From: Flammulina velutipes
Lineage: Eukaryota; Basidiomycota; Agaricomycetes; Agaricales; Physalacriaceae
DNA: 64,000 bases
Direction: 5' to 3'
NCBI GenBank assembly: GCA_011800155.1
Contig: CM022369.1
Location: 3,224,001-3,288,000, forward strand
Below, in pieces: positions 35,231 to 46,892 of the stretch (the first letter of the stretch is position 1; every line of letters starts with the position of its first letter). A program made the translations under genes and the position numbers. The notes under the pieces are model-generated. The model searched no databases. It saw only the letters and a list, made by a program, of their open reading frames with translations, and had not been told where the DNA came from.

Positions 35231-36763
35231 CTAAACGGTCGTAACCTTGCCAGAAAACTTCAATTTCGAATCACGCATCGCCTCAACACCTTCAGAAATC
35301 ACCCTCAACGCTTCATCCGCCGTCTCCCTCGTGAGCTCAGCCGACGCGATCCAATCCAAGTCCAACTTAACCAGCTGTCTGACCTCCGACCGGGCTCTAA
35401 GCATAGCAAGAAACAGCTGAGGATCAAACTGAAGGCATCCAGAAAGCGTAATGTGCTCCAGTGAACAAGACACGTTGAAGAGCTCTCGCACTATCTCGTC
35501 GGTTATACTTGTTTTGAGCGCAGAGAACGTTCGGAGTGTTGGCGCTACACGCAAGAGCCGAGCCACGTCCACTGGAAGGAGGAACCCCCGCTCATGAGAG
35601 ATATCATCAAGCGGAGAACGGGAGCGCTCAACGAGGTCAACTATCGAGGTGAAGACATCGGCATCCTCCATTCGTCCTTTACTAACCGTCGGGTGAACCC
35701 CAATACTAAGCGTTCGTAACGCAGGGAGGGTAAGTTTGTCGAACAACCTGCGAAAGAGAGGGGTTGTTCCAGTGTCCGCGTCGGCGACATACAAACTATG
35801 CAGATTGGTGCATTCCAGTGGAATGAGCTCGCCTGGTGGCCCTGCGAGCAAGCGGAACAATGCACTGAGTAGCTTTGGCGCATTCCGCAGAATATGCATT
35901 ACCTGTTGCTCGTCCTTGGCGCACAATGTGTAGTGTCCGAGGAACCCTGTGTAGCGGGTCACATTGTCCCACGGGATGAGGAAGGTGCTGTCGAGAGATG
36001 CAACGGCGTACGTCTCGACGTCACGGAGCTGAGTGCAACCAGCGAAGAGGTCCATGCTTCCGGTTGGGAAGACATATTGGTTGACAATAGTGAGATATGT
36101 CAAGGAATGGAGATGTCCACTGAACGGTGAGAGGGCATCCATACAATAGCTGGGAAGACTCAGCCTCAACCATCGAATCCGTTCGGCGCATCCTGAGAGA
36201 AGCTTCACGGCACTTCTGAAGAATGAGTAGCCATTTCCGGTGGGATAGATACAGATCGCCACAGAAAGCGATGTCTGGCGTGCCAGTCGAAGTTGGGTGG
36301 GTACTCGAGATGCTAGATCGGAATGATCACTGTAATTATAGAAGTGAACGGAAATCAACGACCAGAGGCGAGGGAGAGCTAGAGCGCTGGAGCGCCACCT
36401 TTTGCATACTCGTGCGATTGTCCATTTTGTTTCTTCTTCTTCCACGGACTCAGTAGTATGCAAGAATATGTGCCCTAGAATCTCGGCAGGCAGGCGTCGG
36501 ACTGCGCCGAGGACAGCCTTGCGGCGTTGAATTGCTTCTTGGATTCCTCTCTTCTCCGCTTGGAGGGAGCAGATAGCGTCGGCATCTATTTCTGCAGACA
36601 GAGATGCGAGAGAGGTTTCTGTGGCTACCAATTTCGCCTCCAAGGTGGCGATCATGTCGAGAAAGACAGTTTCCTCAGCGGGGAGTGGGGCGTCGTTGGA
36701 ACGTGTGAGGTGAAAAAAGGCTGGGTTGTCGACCAAGGTGTCTTCGTACGTAGGCGATGCCAT
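35231..36763 (-). CDS. Agaric-type F-box protein 2
   Basis: Single exon, 510 codons, starting MASPTYEDTLVDNPAFFHLT. The F-box is RRLPAEILGHIFLHT plus VCKRWRSSALALPRLW. The C-terminal part is LRR-like and ends FSGKVTTV. It is a paralogue of F-box 1 and 3. The promoter shares TTTGAAATTTCATG with F-box 1. The central 250 residues are only moderately similar to F-box 1, but the final 110 are nearly identical. It lies in the spacer, outside the inverted-duplication arms, and has no RdRP partner. Confidence 0.84.
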   Translation of the reverse strand: MASPTYEDTLVDNPAFFHLTRSNDAPLPAEETVFLDMIATLEAKLVATETSLASLSAEIDADAICSLQAEKRGIQEAIQRRKAVLGAVRRLPAEILGHIFLHTTESVEEEETKWTIARVCKRWRSSALALPRLWSLISVHFYNYSDHSDLASRVPTQLRLARQTSLSVAICIYPTGNGYSFFRSAVKLLSGCAERIRWLRLSLPSYCMDALSPFSGHLHSLTYLTIVNQYVFPTGSMDLFAGCTQLRDVETYAVASLDSTFLIPWDNVTRYTGFLGHYTLCAKDEQQVMHILRNAPKLLSALFRLLAGPPGELIPLECTNLHSLYVADADTGTTPLFRRLFDKLTLPALRTLSIGVHPTVSKGRMEDADVFTSIVDLVERSRSPLDDISHERGFLLPVDVARLLRVAPTLRTFSALKTSITDEIVRELFNVSCSLEHITLSGCLQFDPQLFLAMLRARSEVRQLVKLDLDWIASAELTRETADEALRVISEGVEAMRDSKLKFSGKVTTV

Positions 36764-37215
36764 GATGGTGGTGGTTGTGATGGTAAGACGCAGAGAGTAA
36801 GGGTGATGGTACGTGCATGAAATTTCAAATTTTTATAGGCAAACAGGTCAACAATGCAGCCATTCGTTGCTTCGGCTGAAAGCCCTGGACAATAGAATGT
36901 CGGCTTTGGACAAAGGGGATTAACATATTGTGCGAGTTCCCACCTCGTCGCGAGAAGAGGCCCTGGGAAAGGTGAAATGGAAGTAAATCATTATATTGAA
37001 GCTGAATGGTAATGTGTTCTCTGAACTAAGATCTTTGTCAATTATTTGACTTGCGCCACAATTCTTCTATGGGCTGGATACGCCCCCCCGCGTTATATGT
37101 TACCACCCCGCAAAATAGGAAGACTCCATAAAGTCAAGCTACATAGTTAGCTGTGTGGAAACGAATAGCTGTTTAACATTTCCAAATTCCTTGCATTCCA
37201 GGCGTCTAAATCAAC
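36764..37215. other. Intergenic, upstream region of F-box 2 and 3' flank of GET3
   Basis: The first 130 bp match the upstream region of F-box 1, including a TTTTTATAGGC TATA-like stretch seen on the plus strand near 36.83 kb. The rest shows no gene. It contains TGCGCCACA at 37052-37060. Confidence 0.45.
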
Positions 37216-38509
37216 CTAGTTCGTAGGGGGAACATATGGCTCTACTAGCATCTTGCTAAACTCTTGTAGTTTCTCGGGACCACGCACTTCCTCTGTGAGC
37301 AGTGGTAGCTTGATGATGTGGAAAAACTCGTCGTAGAGCTCATACGCCTCATTCAGGTACTTTTGCTGCATCTTTTGTCGAACGTTACAGTGCTCGCAGT
37401 TGGAACCTGCCCGACACACTTTCAGAACTCAATATATGAGTATATTTAGACTGACACATGCCTGGTTTGGGGAACAATAACTGATTGACGACGATATTGT
37501 GCGTGTCGATTTCGTACGACGTCAACTCCTGGACCAGTCGTTCCGTCTCGTACAGCGATAGGAATTCCGATATGCAGACACAAACGAACGTAGTCTTTTC
37601 CGGGTCTTTGAATTGGGTGTTGACCTCCGTGATGACGGCGCGCATGGAATCGAGTTTGGCGAACATGTCCTCTTGGGAGGCGGCCTCTCCACCCATCATG
37701 GCAGACATTTGGTTTATCATTGGTCCGAAGCGCGAACCAAGGCTGCTGAGCTTGCCGAGCGCTTTCTCGAGGACGGTGGGGAAGGATAGGAAGCGGAGGG
37801 TGTGGCCTGTTGGTGCGGTGTCGAAGACTATAACGGAGTATTCCATAGATTTGACGTGTCTGGGTGTGCATTGTAAGGCTGGAGTACACATTCGAGATGG
37901 AGGAATTACTTCATGATTTCAGCAAAACTCATTGCTTCGTCGACACCAGGAATAGCGAATGCGAGGTCTTGCATCATTGAGCCCATCATCCCATTAGAGT
38001 CGGCTACTTGAAGTCAGCAATAAAGGTCGAATGGGATGGATTGCAGACGTACATTGGTCGACCATCTCCTGAATAGCACTCGTCGGGTCGATCTCCATAG
38101 CAAACAGGTTCTCGAATCCGTTTACTTTCGTCGCATCCTTTGAGAACTTCTGGCCGAACGCATCCGAGAGGTTGTGTGCTGGATCCGTGGACTATTTATG
38201 CGTCGGAATGAGCATGTATGTTCCGTTGGGAGAAAGATGGACGGACAATTAACAGCACAGACTTGCGCACTTTGGCGAGCTGGATCGCGAGTGAGCAGGA
38301 TGTTGTGGTTTTCCCTGGACGGTGAGGTTAGCCGAGAGGTAGGAGCTGAAATGTAGATTGACGCGCCTACTCCTCCCTTGCCACCTGTGCATGCGTGTCA
38401 AACGACGATAGCATGTCCACGAGTGCGACGCACCACAGAATATCCACTTGAGCGTGTCTTGGTCAAGAACGTTTTGCAACGTCGGTGGAAGAGTTTCAAT
38501 GTCGGCCAT
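37216..38509 (-). CDS. GET3: GET3/ASNA1 ATPase for tail-anchored protein insertion
   Basis: Get3 is a cytosolic homodimeric ATPase that captures tail-anchored proteins and delivers them to Get1/Get2 at the endoplasmic reticulum. The start [15 protein letters not shown] leads to KWIFC. The P-loop GGKGGVGKTTTS is built from three exons. Later elements are [35 protein letters not shown] (switch II), [15 protein letters not shown] and [11 protein letters not shown]. The zinc-binding CxxC ([12 protein letters not shown]) completes the dimer-linking site. The second exon is only 18 bp (38367-38384), and the intron after it appears to use a GC donor. About six exons. It lies in the spacer between RdRP arms. 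Confidence 0.93.
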
Positions 38510-38679
38510 GGTGGTATAAAGGAAGCCACGCACCTTGCCTTTTCTTGGTCTCGGTGATTGTCTGGAAATTCCCACGGTACTTCGTCTTCCTGGAAATTTA
38601 CATTGTGGGTACCATTGAGGTACATGTATGATACATTGATACGACCAATACGTACAACCAATACGACTGCTACTCAGTA

Positions 38680-40236
38680 TTATATCCCCGACTCGATCCT
38701 GCCGACAAACTTCAATCCAGAAGCGCACAGCGGCTTGACACCCAAGGAGATCACCTCCAAAGCTTGCTCAGCCGCCTTCCGTGGATAATACCCAGGCAGA
38801 ATCCAGTATAGCTCCAACGTAGCCAGAGGACGCACTTTCCATCGTGCCAGAAGCTCTTCAAGAAATAGAGGGACGTCGAACTGAAACCATCCAGAAAGCT
38901 TGATATGATCCAATAGAGAAGACACCTTGAAGAGTTCCTGCACTATCTCGTCGTCGATATGTGTTTCGAACACATGGCACGTCCGAAGTGTTGGCGCCGC
39001 CACGCGCAAGAGGCGAGCGATATCCTCTGGAAAAAGGAACACCGTCGTAAGGGAGATACTCTCAAGGGGAGATCGAGAACGTTCCACGAGATCAACTATT
39101 GAGGCGAAGACATCGGGCACCATGATCCGGTCTTGAGGAACCGTCGGATGGACTGTAATACCGAATTTGCGTAACGCGGGGAGGGTAAGTTTGTCGAATA
39201 ATTTGCAAAACGGAGGGTTTGTGTGAAGGTCCGCATCGGTGACAAGCAAACTTTCTAGTTTGGTACACTCCACTGGGAAGAGCTTTCCCGGAGGCTCTGC
39301 GTTGAAGCGGAAGATTGCACTGACTAGCTTTGGTGCTGCCTCTAGAATATAAATAGCCTCGTGCATGTTGGAGGCGCAAAACGAGTGGCCGCTTCCTTGA
39401 GAATACCCTGTATAGTGGGTTACATTGTCCCACGGGATAATAAAGGCACTGTCGAGACATGGAATGGCGTATGTCTCCACGGTATTCAGATGATGGCATT
39501 GAGAAAAGTAATCCATGCGTGTTGCTGGGAGGATGCTCCGAAAGTTTTGCTTGACAATAGTTAGACCTGTCACGGAATGAAGGCGACCTCTGAGCGGTAA
39601 GAGGATATCCATGTGGTCGATTGGTAGACAGATATCGAGAAATTGAATCCGTGCTGCGCACTCCAAGAGAAGCTCCACGGCATTCTCAGCCATCGATCGA
39701 AATTCTGCGGTGATAGAGAGGGCTACAGAAAGCAACGAATTTCTGGCCAGTCGAAGTTGAATGGGGAGTCGAGATAGATTGGAACGCGCGAGGGTGGGAT
39801 AGTCGCGAATAGTGACGAACGACCAGAGGCCAGGGAACGCAAGAGCACAGGCACGCCACACTTTGCATACTCGTCCTAGTGTCCATTTTACCTCTTCTTC
39901 CTCTGCGGACCGACTCGGGAAAGCAACAGTGTGGATGAAGATGTGTCCCAATATCTCGGGGGGTAAGCGTCGGACTACGCTGAGAACGGCCTTGCGACGT
40001 TGAATCGCTTCGTGAATTAGTTTCTTGTCTGCTTGGAGGTAGCAGATAGCATCGACATCAGTTTCCGCGGACAGAGATGCGAGGGAACGCTCCGTCGCGA
40101 CCGATTTCGCCTCCAACTCGGTGATCATGTTGAGAAAGATGGTTTCCTCAGCGGGGAGTGGGGCGTCGTTGGTGCGTGTGAGGTGGAAGAAAGCTGGGTC
40201 GTCGGGTAAGGTGTCTTCGTATGAAGGAGATGCCAT
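38680..40236 (-). CDS. Agaric-type F-box protein 3
   Basis: Single exon, 518 codons, starting MASPSYEDTLPDDPAFFHLT. The F-box is RRLPPEILGHIFIHT plus VCKVWRACALAFPGLW. It has an LRR-like C-terminal region and ends FVGRIESGI. It is the most diverged of the three paralogues, especially in the last 110 residues. It starts 223 bp downstream of the stop of RdRP copy 2 and corresponds by position to F-box 1 in the left arm. Confidence 0.84.
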   Translation of the reverse strand: MASPSYEDTLPDDPAFFHLTRTNDAPLPAEETIFLNMITELEAKSVATERSLASLSAETDVDAICYLQADKKLIHEAIQRRKAVLSVVRRLPPEILGHIFIHTVAFPSRSAEEEEVKWTLGRVCKVWRACALAFPGLWSFVTIRDYPTLARSNLSRLPIQLRLARNSLLSVALSITAEFRSMAENAVELLLECAARIQFLDICLPIDHMDILLPLRGRLHSVTGLTIVKQNFRSILPATRMDYFSQCHHLNTVETYAIPCLDSAFIIPWDNVTHYTGYSQGSGHSFCASNMHEAIYILEAAPKLVSAIFRFNAEPPGKLFPVECTKLESLLVTDADLHTNPPFCKLFDKLTLPALRKFGITVHPTVPQDRIMVPDVFASIVDLVERSRSPLESISLTTVFLFPEDIARLLRVAAPTLRTCHVFETHIDDEIVQELFKVSSLLDHIKLSGWFQFDVPLFLEELLARWKVRPLATLELYWILPGYYPRKAAEQALEVISLGVKPLCASGLKFVGRIESGI

Positions 40237-40459
40237 GGCGGCGATGGAGTTCAGAAGCAGGGAACGAGAACAAGGCCATTTGAACGAAACTTGAGGATCT
40301 TATAAGCAAGGTAGAACAATGCAGACGCAAACGCGCCGGACAATAAGCTGGTAGCATCGGCATTGAACAACGAATAACCTTACCACACTTCAAACAATGA
40401 ATCACAGCTTTGTAATAAGTCAGGTACGTTTGATTCAACTTGAGAAACTAAGACATTTC

Positions 40460-43400
40460 CTACTCACTACTCCCAGAGCTCTCTGCCAGCCCCCCTTCAT
40501 CAATCTCTTCCATAATCTGCAGACACACCCCCAAAGCAATCCACGAAAAGCTCTTTGCACCAAACACATCACTCTGGTAACAATTCCTCCACGCCACATA
40601 CAACATAAGAAGGCGTGCATCCCCATCCCCACTACTCATTAGCTCCTCCCATACAGTGTTAACCAACAGTGCGCTCTCCTCGCGGACCTTGCCGATATGG
40701 TCTTGCCGCTTCGCAGGTTGAGACGTATTGGCCACAATCGTGCCAACAAGGACTTCCTCCTCTCTGAGCATCGCACCTCGTTCTCGCAAGACAGTGTGGA
40801 GGCTGCATATGTTTTGAAGCTGCGAGCGGTAGGTCATGAATGTCGCAGGCATAGCGGCCATGTCGACTTTGTATGGAGGGTCTCCACGAAGCCTTTCCGC
40901 CACTTTCGACCAAACCGATACGCATGTCTCCCAAGCGTGCACAGGAACGTCGTATGCAACTTTGAATAGTTTGGAGGTGTCGTTGTTTCCCTTGGACGAC
41001 CGTGAGGTGCGCGAGCGTGGAGTTGGGACGACGGTACGCGTCGCCGGAAGGTCCACAGCCCGAAACAGTCTCCCAACCGCCTTCTTACTCCGATAATATC
41101 TATCCTCATCCAGGAACTCCATCGTCTCCGGAGCGTGCCAGTCAGGCAGCAGCGCTGGACGATCCGGCACCTCTCGCGTCGAAACGGGCGTCCCAGACTT
41201 TGCAAAGTCCACGGCTTTACTGTGTAAGTCCGCCAGCTTGAGGCAATCCCGGTCAAAGATGCCCTTGAAATCGGCCAGGATCCTCCAGGTGACAGCAATA
41301 TATCCCAGGTTGTCGCTGATAATGAAATCCATGATGAATCGTGCAATGTCAGACTGTGTGCACTCCCCATTGACGAGTGTTCGAACAGCGGGGTTGTAAT
41401 CGCTCGGAGGAAAAGGATTGATGGTTAGCCCGGGATGTTCATCGAGCGAAATAACAGCATATTCATCACCATCCAGGTCCCCGCCACCTAGACATGAGGG
41501 CAAAGGTCGTTTTCCTGTCTTCGCTTTTAACATCTCTATACAGGATACTAGACGCCCGACAACGATACGCACCTAGGGTAGAAAAAACGAGGGTATTTGC
41601 CAGCGACTCGCGCTCAAAGCATGAGCCACGGGGTGGGCGGCCAATGGCATGTGCGATTTGGATGTCACCAGGATGTATGCATGGTGATCTACTAACCAGC
41701 ACCTTGCCCTGAAAGTATTTGGATGGGCCAGTCTGAGTTTCCTGGATGCAGATGAAGACTTCTCCCTCCTTTAAGAATCCGTGCACGTCCGCAACGCCAA
41801 CTAAGTTCCATGCGCCAGGAATAGGTATTCGAGCTGTCAATATCCACAGTCAGCTGAGAGGTACAATAATAAGACAACAAAACAGACTTTTGTGCTTGAT
41901 TTCGCGAAGAGCATCGTTCCGAGCATATTGAATGGCAGTCTTATAGAAGGTATCCTTCAGATCCGGTATACCGAATTTCATGAGGCGAGCCAGGATAGAA
42001 GGGAGGCGGTATACGGCACCCAAGCCCATCGATGTTAGGAAGACCGATGCTCTGCTCATGGACGATGTTGATTCGTCCACGCCTTTTACCGCAGCGTCTT
42101 GATAACGTTTGAGAGCCGAGTATTGCACACCAAGTCCTTCTAAAATCATGACCAGCGGCCGGTTGAGATAAAAACTGCAATATAAGCGTGTTTCAAAATC
42201 ACAAACAAAAATATAGACTCACATTCCCGGCTTGTCGAAAACTTGAGCGATTTCGATCTTTTTTGACGGTGTCCCAGTAAATTTGATCATCGAGCGACGA
42301 AGACAGACGGTGCGTCCCGTCAGCGTGTGATCCACACTGAGTACGCCCTTGGATCCTAGAAAGCGAATCTGGAGAGCGCGAGGGTAGTCGTCCATGTACA
42401 ACCGTACGCCCTTCTTGCGGGACTGACGTTCATGATGAATTCGCCTCGCAAATTCCGGCGACATTGTACCTACGCCGTCCGTAAAATTCCACTCCTTCCA
42501 TGTCCAGAGATCGCGTTCTATTATGTCGTCAATGATACGAATGTCTTCCACCTCGGTAGTGGTCGGGTCTGTCGTCGTGAATCCTTGGCTGATGCGTGCA
42601 GCATACCGAGCTGGGCAACGCTTAAGCTCCGTGTCGAAGTCGCCTAAGCTTTGAATGATATGTGGGACGGTGATGAGGGTACCGGCGTAGGTAAAGTCCC
42701 GCAGGAACCAGACTGAGTGATGCTTGAGCGCCGACTGGGAGTATGCAAGAAAGTTGAAGTGCCGTCCTGCCAGTGTGATGCCGTTCAGAAGGAAAGGTCC
42801 AATACGATTCTGGATCCACGACGAGAACTCGTAATCTCGACTGTAATGATTCTTGGCGCCGCCTTCCTCTACGAATGTTACACGGACGAAGTGTCTGTGA
42901 TGTACCGACGGATAGGAGCGTATAACACGATTTGAACGTTCGGGGAGTGGGCCTCCGTAGAGGATTTGGGTAGGTGTGACGGTGACGTGAAAGCAAAGAA
43001 AGATTCCGTCGTCATTCCGGCTCGTGAGGATACCTGTATGTGAGCAACGTTCTTTGGCTTGTTGAAAACAGGTTGCAAGTGTGATGTCCCCATCGTAGAG
43101 CCCCTTCGCTTCCTGTTCAAAGTCACGAATGACCATAGCGACGTACTCTTTTCCTCTGGGCCCTCTGGCCTTCCCTTCCGCTATAACTTTTGTTATGGCA
43201 CTTTGCAAGTTCAGAAGTTCTCCAGGATCCACCGCCATACTGCTCAAGAGGCTCTCCACCAGGTAAGCATTGTAAAAGGTGAGCTGGCCTCTCCATGTAC
43301 GAAAAGCGGCGAGTTTATCGGCCGCCCACAGGTCACGACGAACAGCGGGATACGGGTCTCCGTTGACCGTAAGTTTGAGGCCTGCTTCCTCTAGTAGACG

Positions 43401-44186
43401 CCTGAATGCTGAAGGACCGCTGCGAGAGGTACATATGAGTCGGATGGAGAGGGAGCAGTATGGCGCAATCTCTGAATGCTGACGACCGTTGACAGAGTCT
43501 TCCAAAGGGAGAGCAGAACGCCGAAGACGGATAGTATAACCGTTTAAATCGGAGGACACTTGGTGGAAAGAGGGAGGGGTGTGACAAGAAATGTATATGA
43601 CAGGTTCGTCGTCGTGGGGAGACATGTGTGCAGAAATGTATAGGAGGTTCGAATACGGGATGAGTATGTGATTCCTGCCGGTATTGGTAGACAGCTGGAT
43701 CTGTCGGGAGTCCGGGATAAAGGTGAGGGAGCCCCGCGAACTGTACTCCCATTCGATAGAGAATTTGTAGTCCCTACATTCCCAGCCGAATTGTAGTTTG
43801 CCGAAGGGAACATCACTGTCCCTCAGTAGAGTGGTTTGCCGTTCGCGTTCTTCTGCAGGTCCGTTGTCGATGTAAGGCGAGTGGCTGATACGATCCTGGA
43901 TAGTCTGGTCGATAGGCCGTTTGCTCACCGAAAAGGTGAGGGTAGCGCGTCTAACCACGATTCCGTTGCTGCCGTATTCGCGAAGAAACTTGAACGCGAC
44001 GTCGCGAGATGGCAAGGCTAGGATGCCCATACCTCGCGATCGTCCATGCTTATCCAGAAAAAGACGGACATGGAAGTTCAACAACTTGGAAGGGCTGTAC
44101 GCAGGACGGTGCAGTTCAATGCGTATCGCGCTGTGGACCTCGGCGAGCGACGCTCCCTTGGGAATATTTGGGATGTAAAGCTCCAT
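40460..44186 (-). CDS. Cellular RNA-dependent RNA polymerase, copy 2 (intact)
   Basis: Four exons (44186-42223, 42174-41888, 41833-41573, 41514-40460) total 3567 bp, exactly 1188 codons plus stop. All introns are GT-AG. The N-terminal region begins MELYIPNIPKGASLAEVHSA. The middle holds the RdRP core leading to RSMIKFTGTPSKK and LNRPLVMILEGLGV. Later come PIPGAWNLVGVADVHGFLKE and CIHPGDIQIAHAIG. The catalytic motif is LGGGDLDGDEYAVIS, with DLDGD at 41465-41479; its three Asp residues bind the metal ions in this family. Family members (QDE-1, RDR and Rrp types) act in quelling or related small-RNA pathways. Which clade it belongs to cannot be told by eye. It is convergent with copy 1. Confidence 0.93.
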
Positions 44187-44645
44187 GGCGGTAGGCGCCT
44201 ACAGAGACGATGAATGCTTGGGAATTGATTGTCTGAGATAGGAAAGGACATACTTAGACGCCCAGTCCGGTGATTCGAAAGTCCTATTCCCACACATTGT
44301 GTGGATGCCACAGTATGTGAGACACAGATAGGAGAAGTTGTAGACGTTATGAGGGTAAGAGCTGGATGCATTTGCAGTATTATCCCAGCAGGTGGTGGTG
44401 GTATGAAGGAAAGAGACCCAGTCCTCCATCATTCATAAAATTAAAGTCACACGCCTTCCTCGTCTCATAATGATTCTGGTGTCCTCCAGGCTCCAACCGC
44501 ATCGACGATGAAATGAACGAAAAATACATGCGCTCCTTATTATTAAAAAGTTCGCAGCTACGCCTATAAGTACACTACAATAATAAAATAAGTAAAAGCA
44601 ATGAGAGTGGGGTGGATAAGCAATATCACAGCAAACATAAATCCT
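44187..44645. promoter_or_regulatory. Upstream region of RdRP copy 2; 3' flank of bZIP 2
   Basis: Blocks such as GATGGAGGACT (near 44.43 kb) and TGTGTGGGAAT (near 44.29 kb), read on the minus strand, recur upstream of copy 1 (25.01-25.10 kb). The duplication therefore included the promoter. ERF4, which flanks copy 1, has no counterpart here. Confidence 0.55.
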
Positions 44646-46518
44646 CTACTTCTTATTGATCGTCAGACTCCTCATACTCTCTTCCAACAACGCACAGACG
44701 CCGTCGACTTCCTTCTTCACCACTACGGGCTTCGAAGGCTCGACGTCCACAACACGCACAACAGCAGTCCCCTCCAAAACCTTCCGAACCTTGTCTGAAT
44801 CGAACATTGGTGCAGCCGACGAAGAGGCAGAGGAAGAAGAAGAGGACGGCGTTCCGCTGAACGCATCCCAGAACGCACCGCCGAGGCGCTTGAACAAAGT
44901 CTGATGCGCGAGCGAAGCAATGATTGCCTGCTCTGCGGTGGGCATTTGCTGGTGTTGCGGCTGCGCCTGCTTTGAAGCATTGTGCTTGGCAGACGGTGAA
45001 AGCGGAGAGTGCTTTCCAGACAGCATATCACCGAGCGAAGGCGCAGGAGCCAAAGGTTTGTCGGCTGAGCGGAAGTACTTGACACCCATGTGGCTCGCAA
45101 GTCCATGCAACGTAGGACTGCCAGTAAGGTAAGGACCGGGGAGAGCGAAGTTGGAGAGGGACGAAGGCAAGGGCAAAGACGGGTTGGTGAATGGCGAAGG
45201 GGAGAACCTGGGATCTGGCATTGGGTGATGGGGAGGAGACGGCGATGAATGGGCCGACGAGAACGACGACGGAGGGGACGGAGGGGAATTTGGGTGATGC
45301 AAATTCTGAGACGCCATCTTGGTCCAGAGATGCATCCGATAACTAAAACGATAGAGTTAGTAACAGCACGTTAAACCGAATGAAGGGACATACGAATCCA
45401 AATTCTTGAGCGTGAAAGCATTGCCATCCGCGAATCCATCGAATCCGCCAACGTGTACTTTGGACTCCGCAGCGGAGGGAGATGAGTTGAGGGCAGGGTT
45501 GATGTTTTCCTGGAGTTCCCGCGAGTTCGCCTTGTCGCTGTTCCATTCGGGCATGAGCATCGTGTGGACGGCCGTTGAAGTACCAAACCCAAGACCACCC
45601 CATGTATCCATCGAGGTATGCATGGGCTCCTCTTTGACAGGGGAAGGCTGATGCCCACCCATCAACACGGTCTTCAGAGCGTCAATCTCCCTCCTCAACG
45701 CTTGGTTCTCTGACTGCGAGGAGCCCAGCTCGGAGCGAATAGCTGAAAGCAATCTGTCTCGCTCGGCGATATCGAGCTCAAGCGTGGAGATATACTCTAT
45801 TAAACAATTAGTCGCTAAGCGGATTAATCAGCACGAACGAAAACTTACCCTTACGGCGCATCCTGAAGTTGCGCGCACTGATCTTATTCCTGAGCTGCCT
45901 CTTCTCCTTGCTCGACATTTTGGCGTACACCTCTGGCGCTGGACGCCAAGAAGCCGGGATGTCCTCGTCATCACCATCATGTTCTTCGTCGTCGTTTTCC
46001 TGCTCTTGAGCAGGAGGGGAAGCCTTCTGCTTCGGGGGTGCGGGGCGAGAAGACGATGCCTTCTTCGTCACACCGCCAGACTGAACAGTGCCCTTGCGAG
46101 CCTTGTTGCCGTGTCCACCGACCTTGGCCGGTTCGATCGGGGATGGGGCAGGGGGAGAGGAGGTAGACGCAGTAGAGGATGAAGGGGAAGAATCCTTCGG
46201 TGAGGACATGAGAGATGGGTCAATCCCCAGAGTCTCTACAGCGCCAGACTGCAGAGAACTCATGAAATCATCAAACGAAGTGGTCGCCGGAGCCTTGAGA
46301 AAGTTGAACAGGTCAGATTGTACGCCATAGTCGTTGGGACCATTGCCGAAGTTGCCTCCATATAGATCGTTGTCAAAAGAGGCCAGAGGGGCTGACTCTG
46401 GGGGTGTCTGGAGCGAGCTCGACGACGCCGGCGAAGATACCGACGATGAGGAAACTGGCGAGCCAAATAGCTCAGTGGTGAGATAATCGTTGAGATTTGG
46501 TGGGGATAACGTCTCCAT
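44646..46518 (-). CDS. bZIP transcription factor 2
   Basis: The ATG at 46518 gives METLSPPNLNDYLTTELFGS. A long Ser/Pro-rich acidic region follows, then the basic region KRQLRNKISARNFRMRRK, whose invariant Asn and Arg are both present. An intron with a GTAAGT donor joins RRK to EYISTLELDIAERDRLLSAI, the start of the zipper. Downstream is a Ser/Pro/Asn-rich tail with a second conserved segment (HPMPDPRFSPSPF, SHMGVKYFRSADKPL) and an end of SMRSLTINKK. About three exons. It is distinct from the AP-1-like factor at 18-20 kb, whose basic region has the PAP1 signature. Targets are unknown. Confidence 0.85.
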
Positions 46519-46892
46519 AGTGGTTGCTGAGAGAGAAAGACGTGGGCACGCATTTGAACTGACAATAAATACCATCAATCGCAGTGCCGAGTTCCCACGC
46601 TGGATTGCGTATGCCCTTGCCTTCATCCCTGGTTTACTGCTCGACTTGTTCGGATTCTTATCCAGAAAACGGCCAATGATTTTACAAAACTTCAGCACTT
46701 TTTTTATGGGCAGTTCAACGTCAGGATGAGCAGGAAGAAACGTAGAACAAACGGACAGTATTTCCTCCGCGTCGGCGCGCTTCGTAATTGTGCTGACATC
46801 TTATCCCCTTTGAGATGGCCTTATATCCGAGTCTCAATGTGAACGTGAAAAAAATGTATGGTGGCAAAAAGTAGGTAGCAAAACAGAACATC
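46519..46892. other. Intergenic, upstream of bZIP 2 and 3' flank of the ABC-F gene
   Basis: No gene is seen. An in-frame extension of the bZIP frame upstream of 46518 lacks any coding-like character and is treated as leader. Confidence 0.45.

Larger units (their letters stand above)
38680..44435 (-). repeat. Right arm of the RdRP-F-box inverted duplication
   Basis: This is the inverted partner of about 25010-30665. It holds RdRP copy 2 and F-box 3 in the same order and spacing (223 bp between them versus 229 bp on the left). Identity varies along the arm: very high in the 3' half of RdRP exon 1 and the C-terminus, lower in the N-terminal half and across the F-box gene. Confidence 0.85.
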
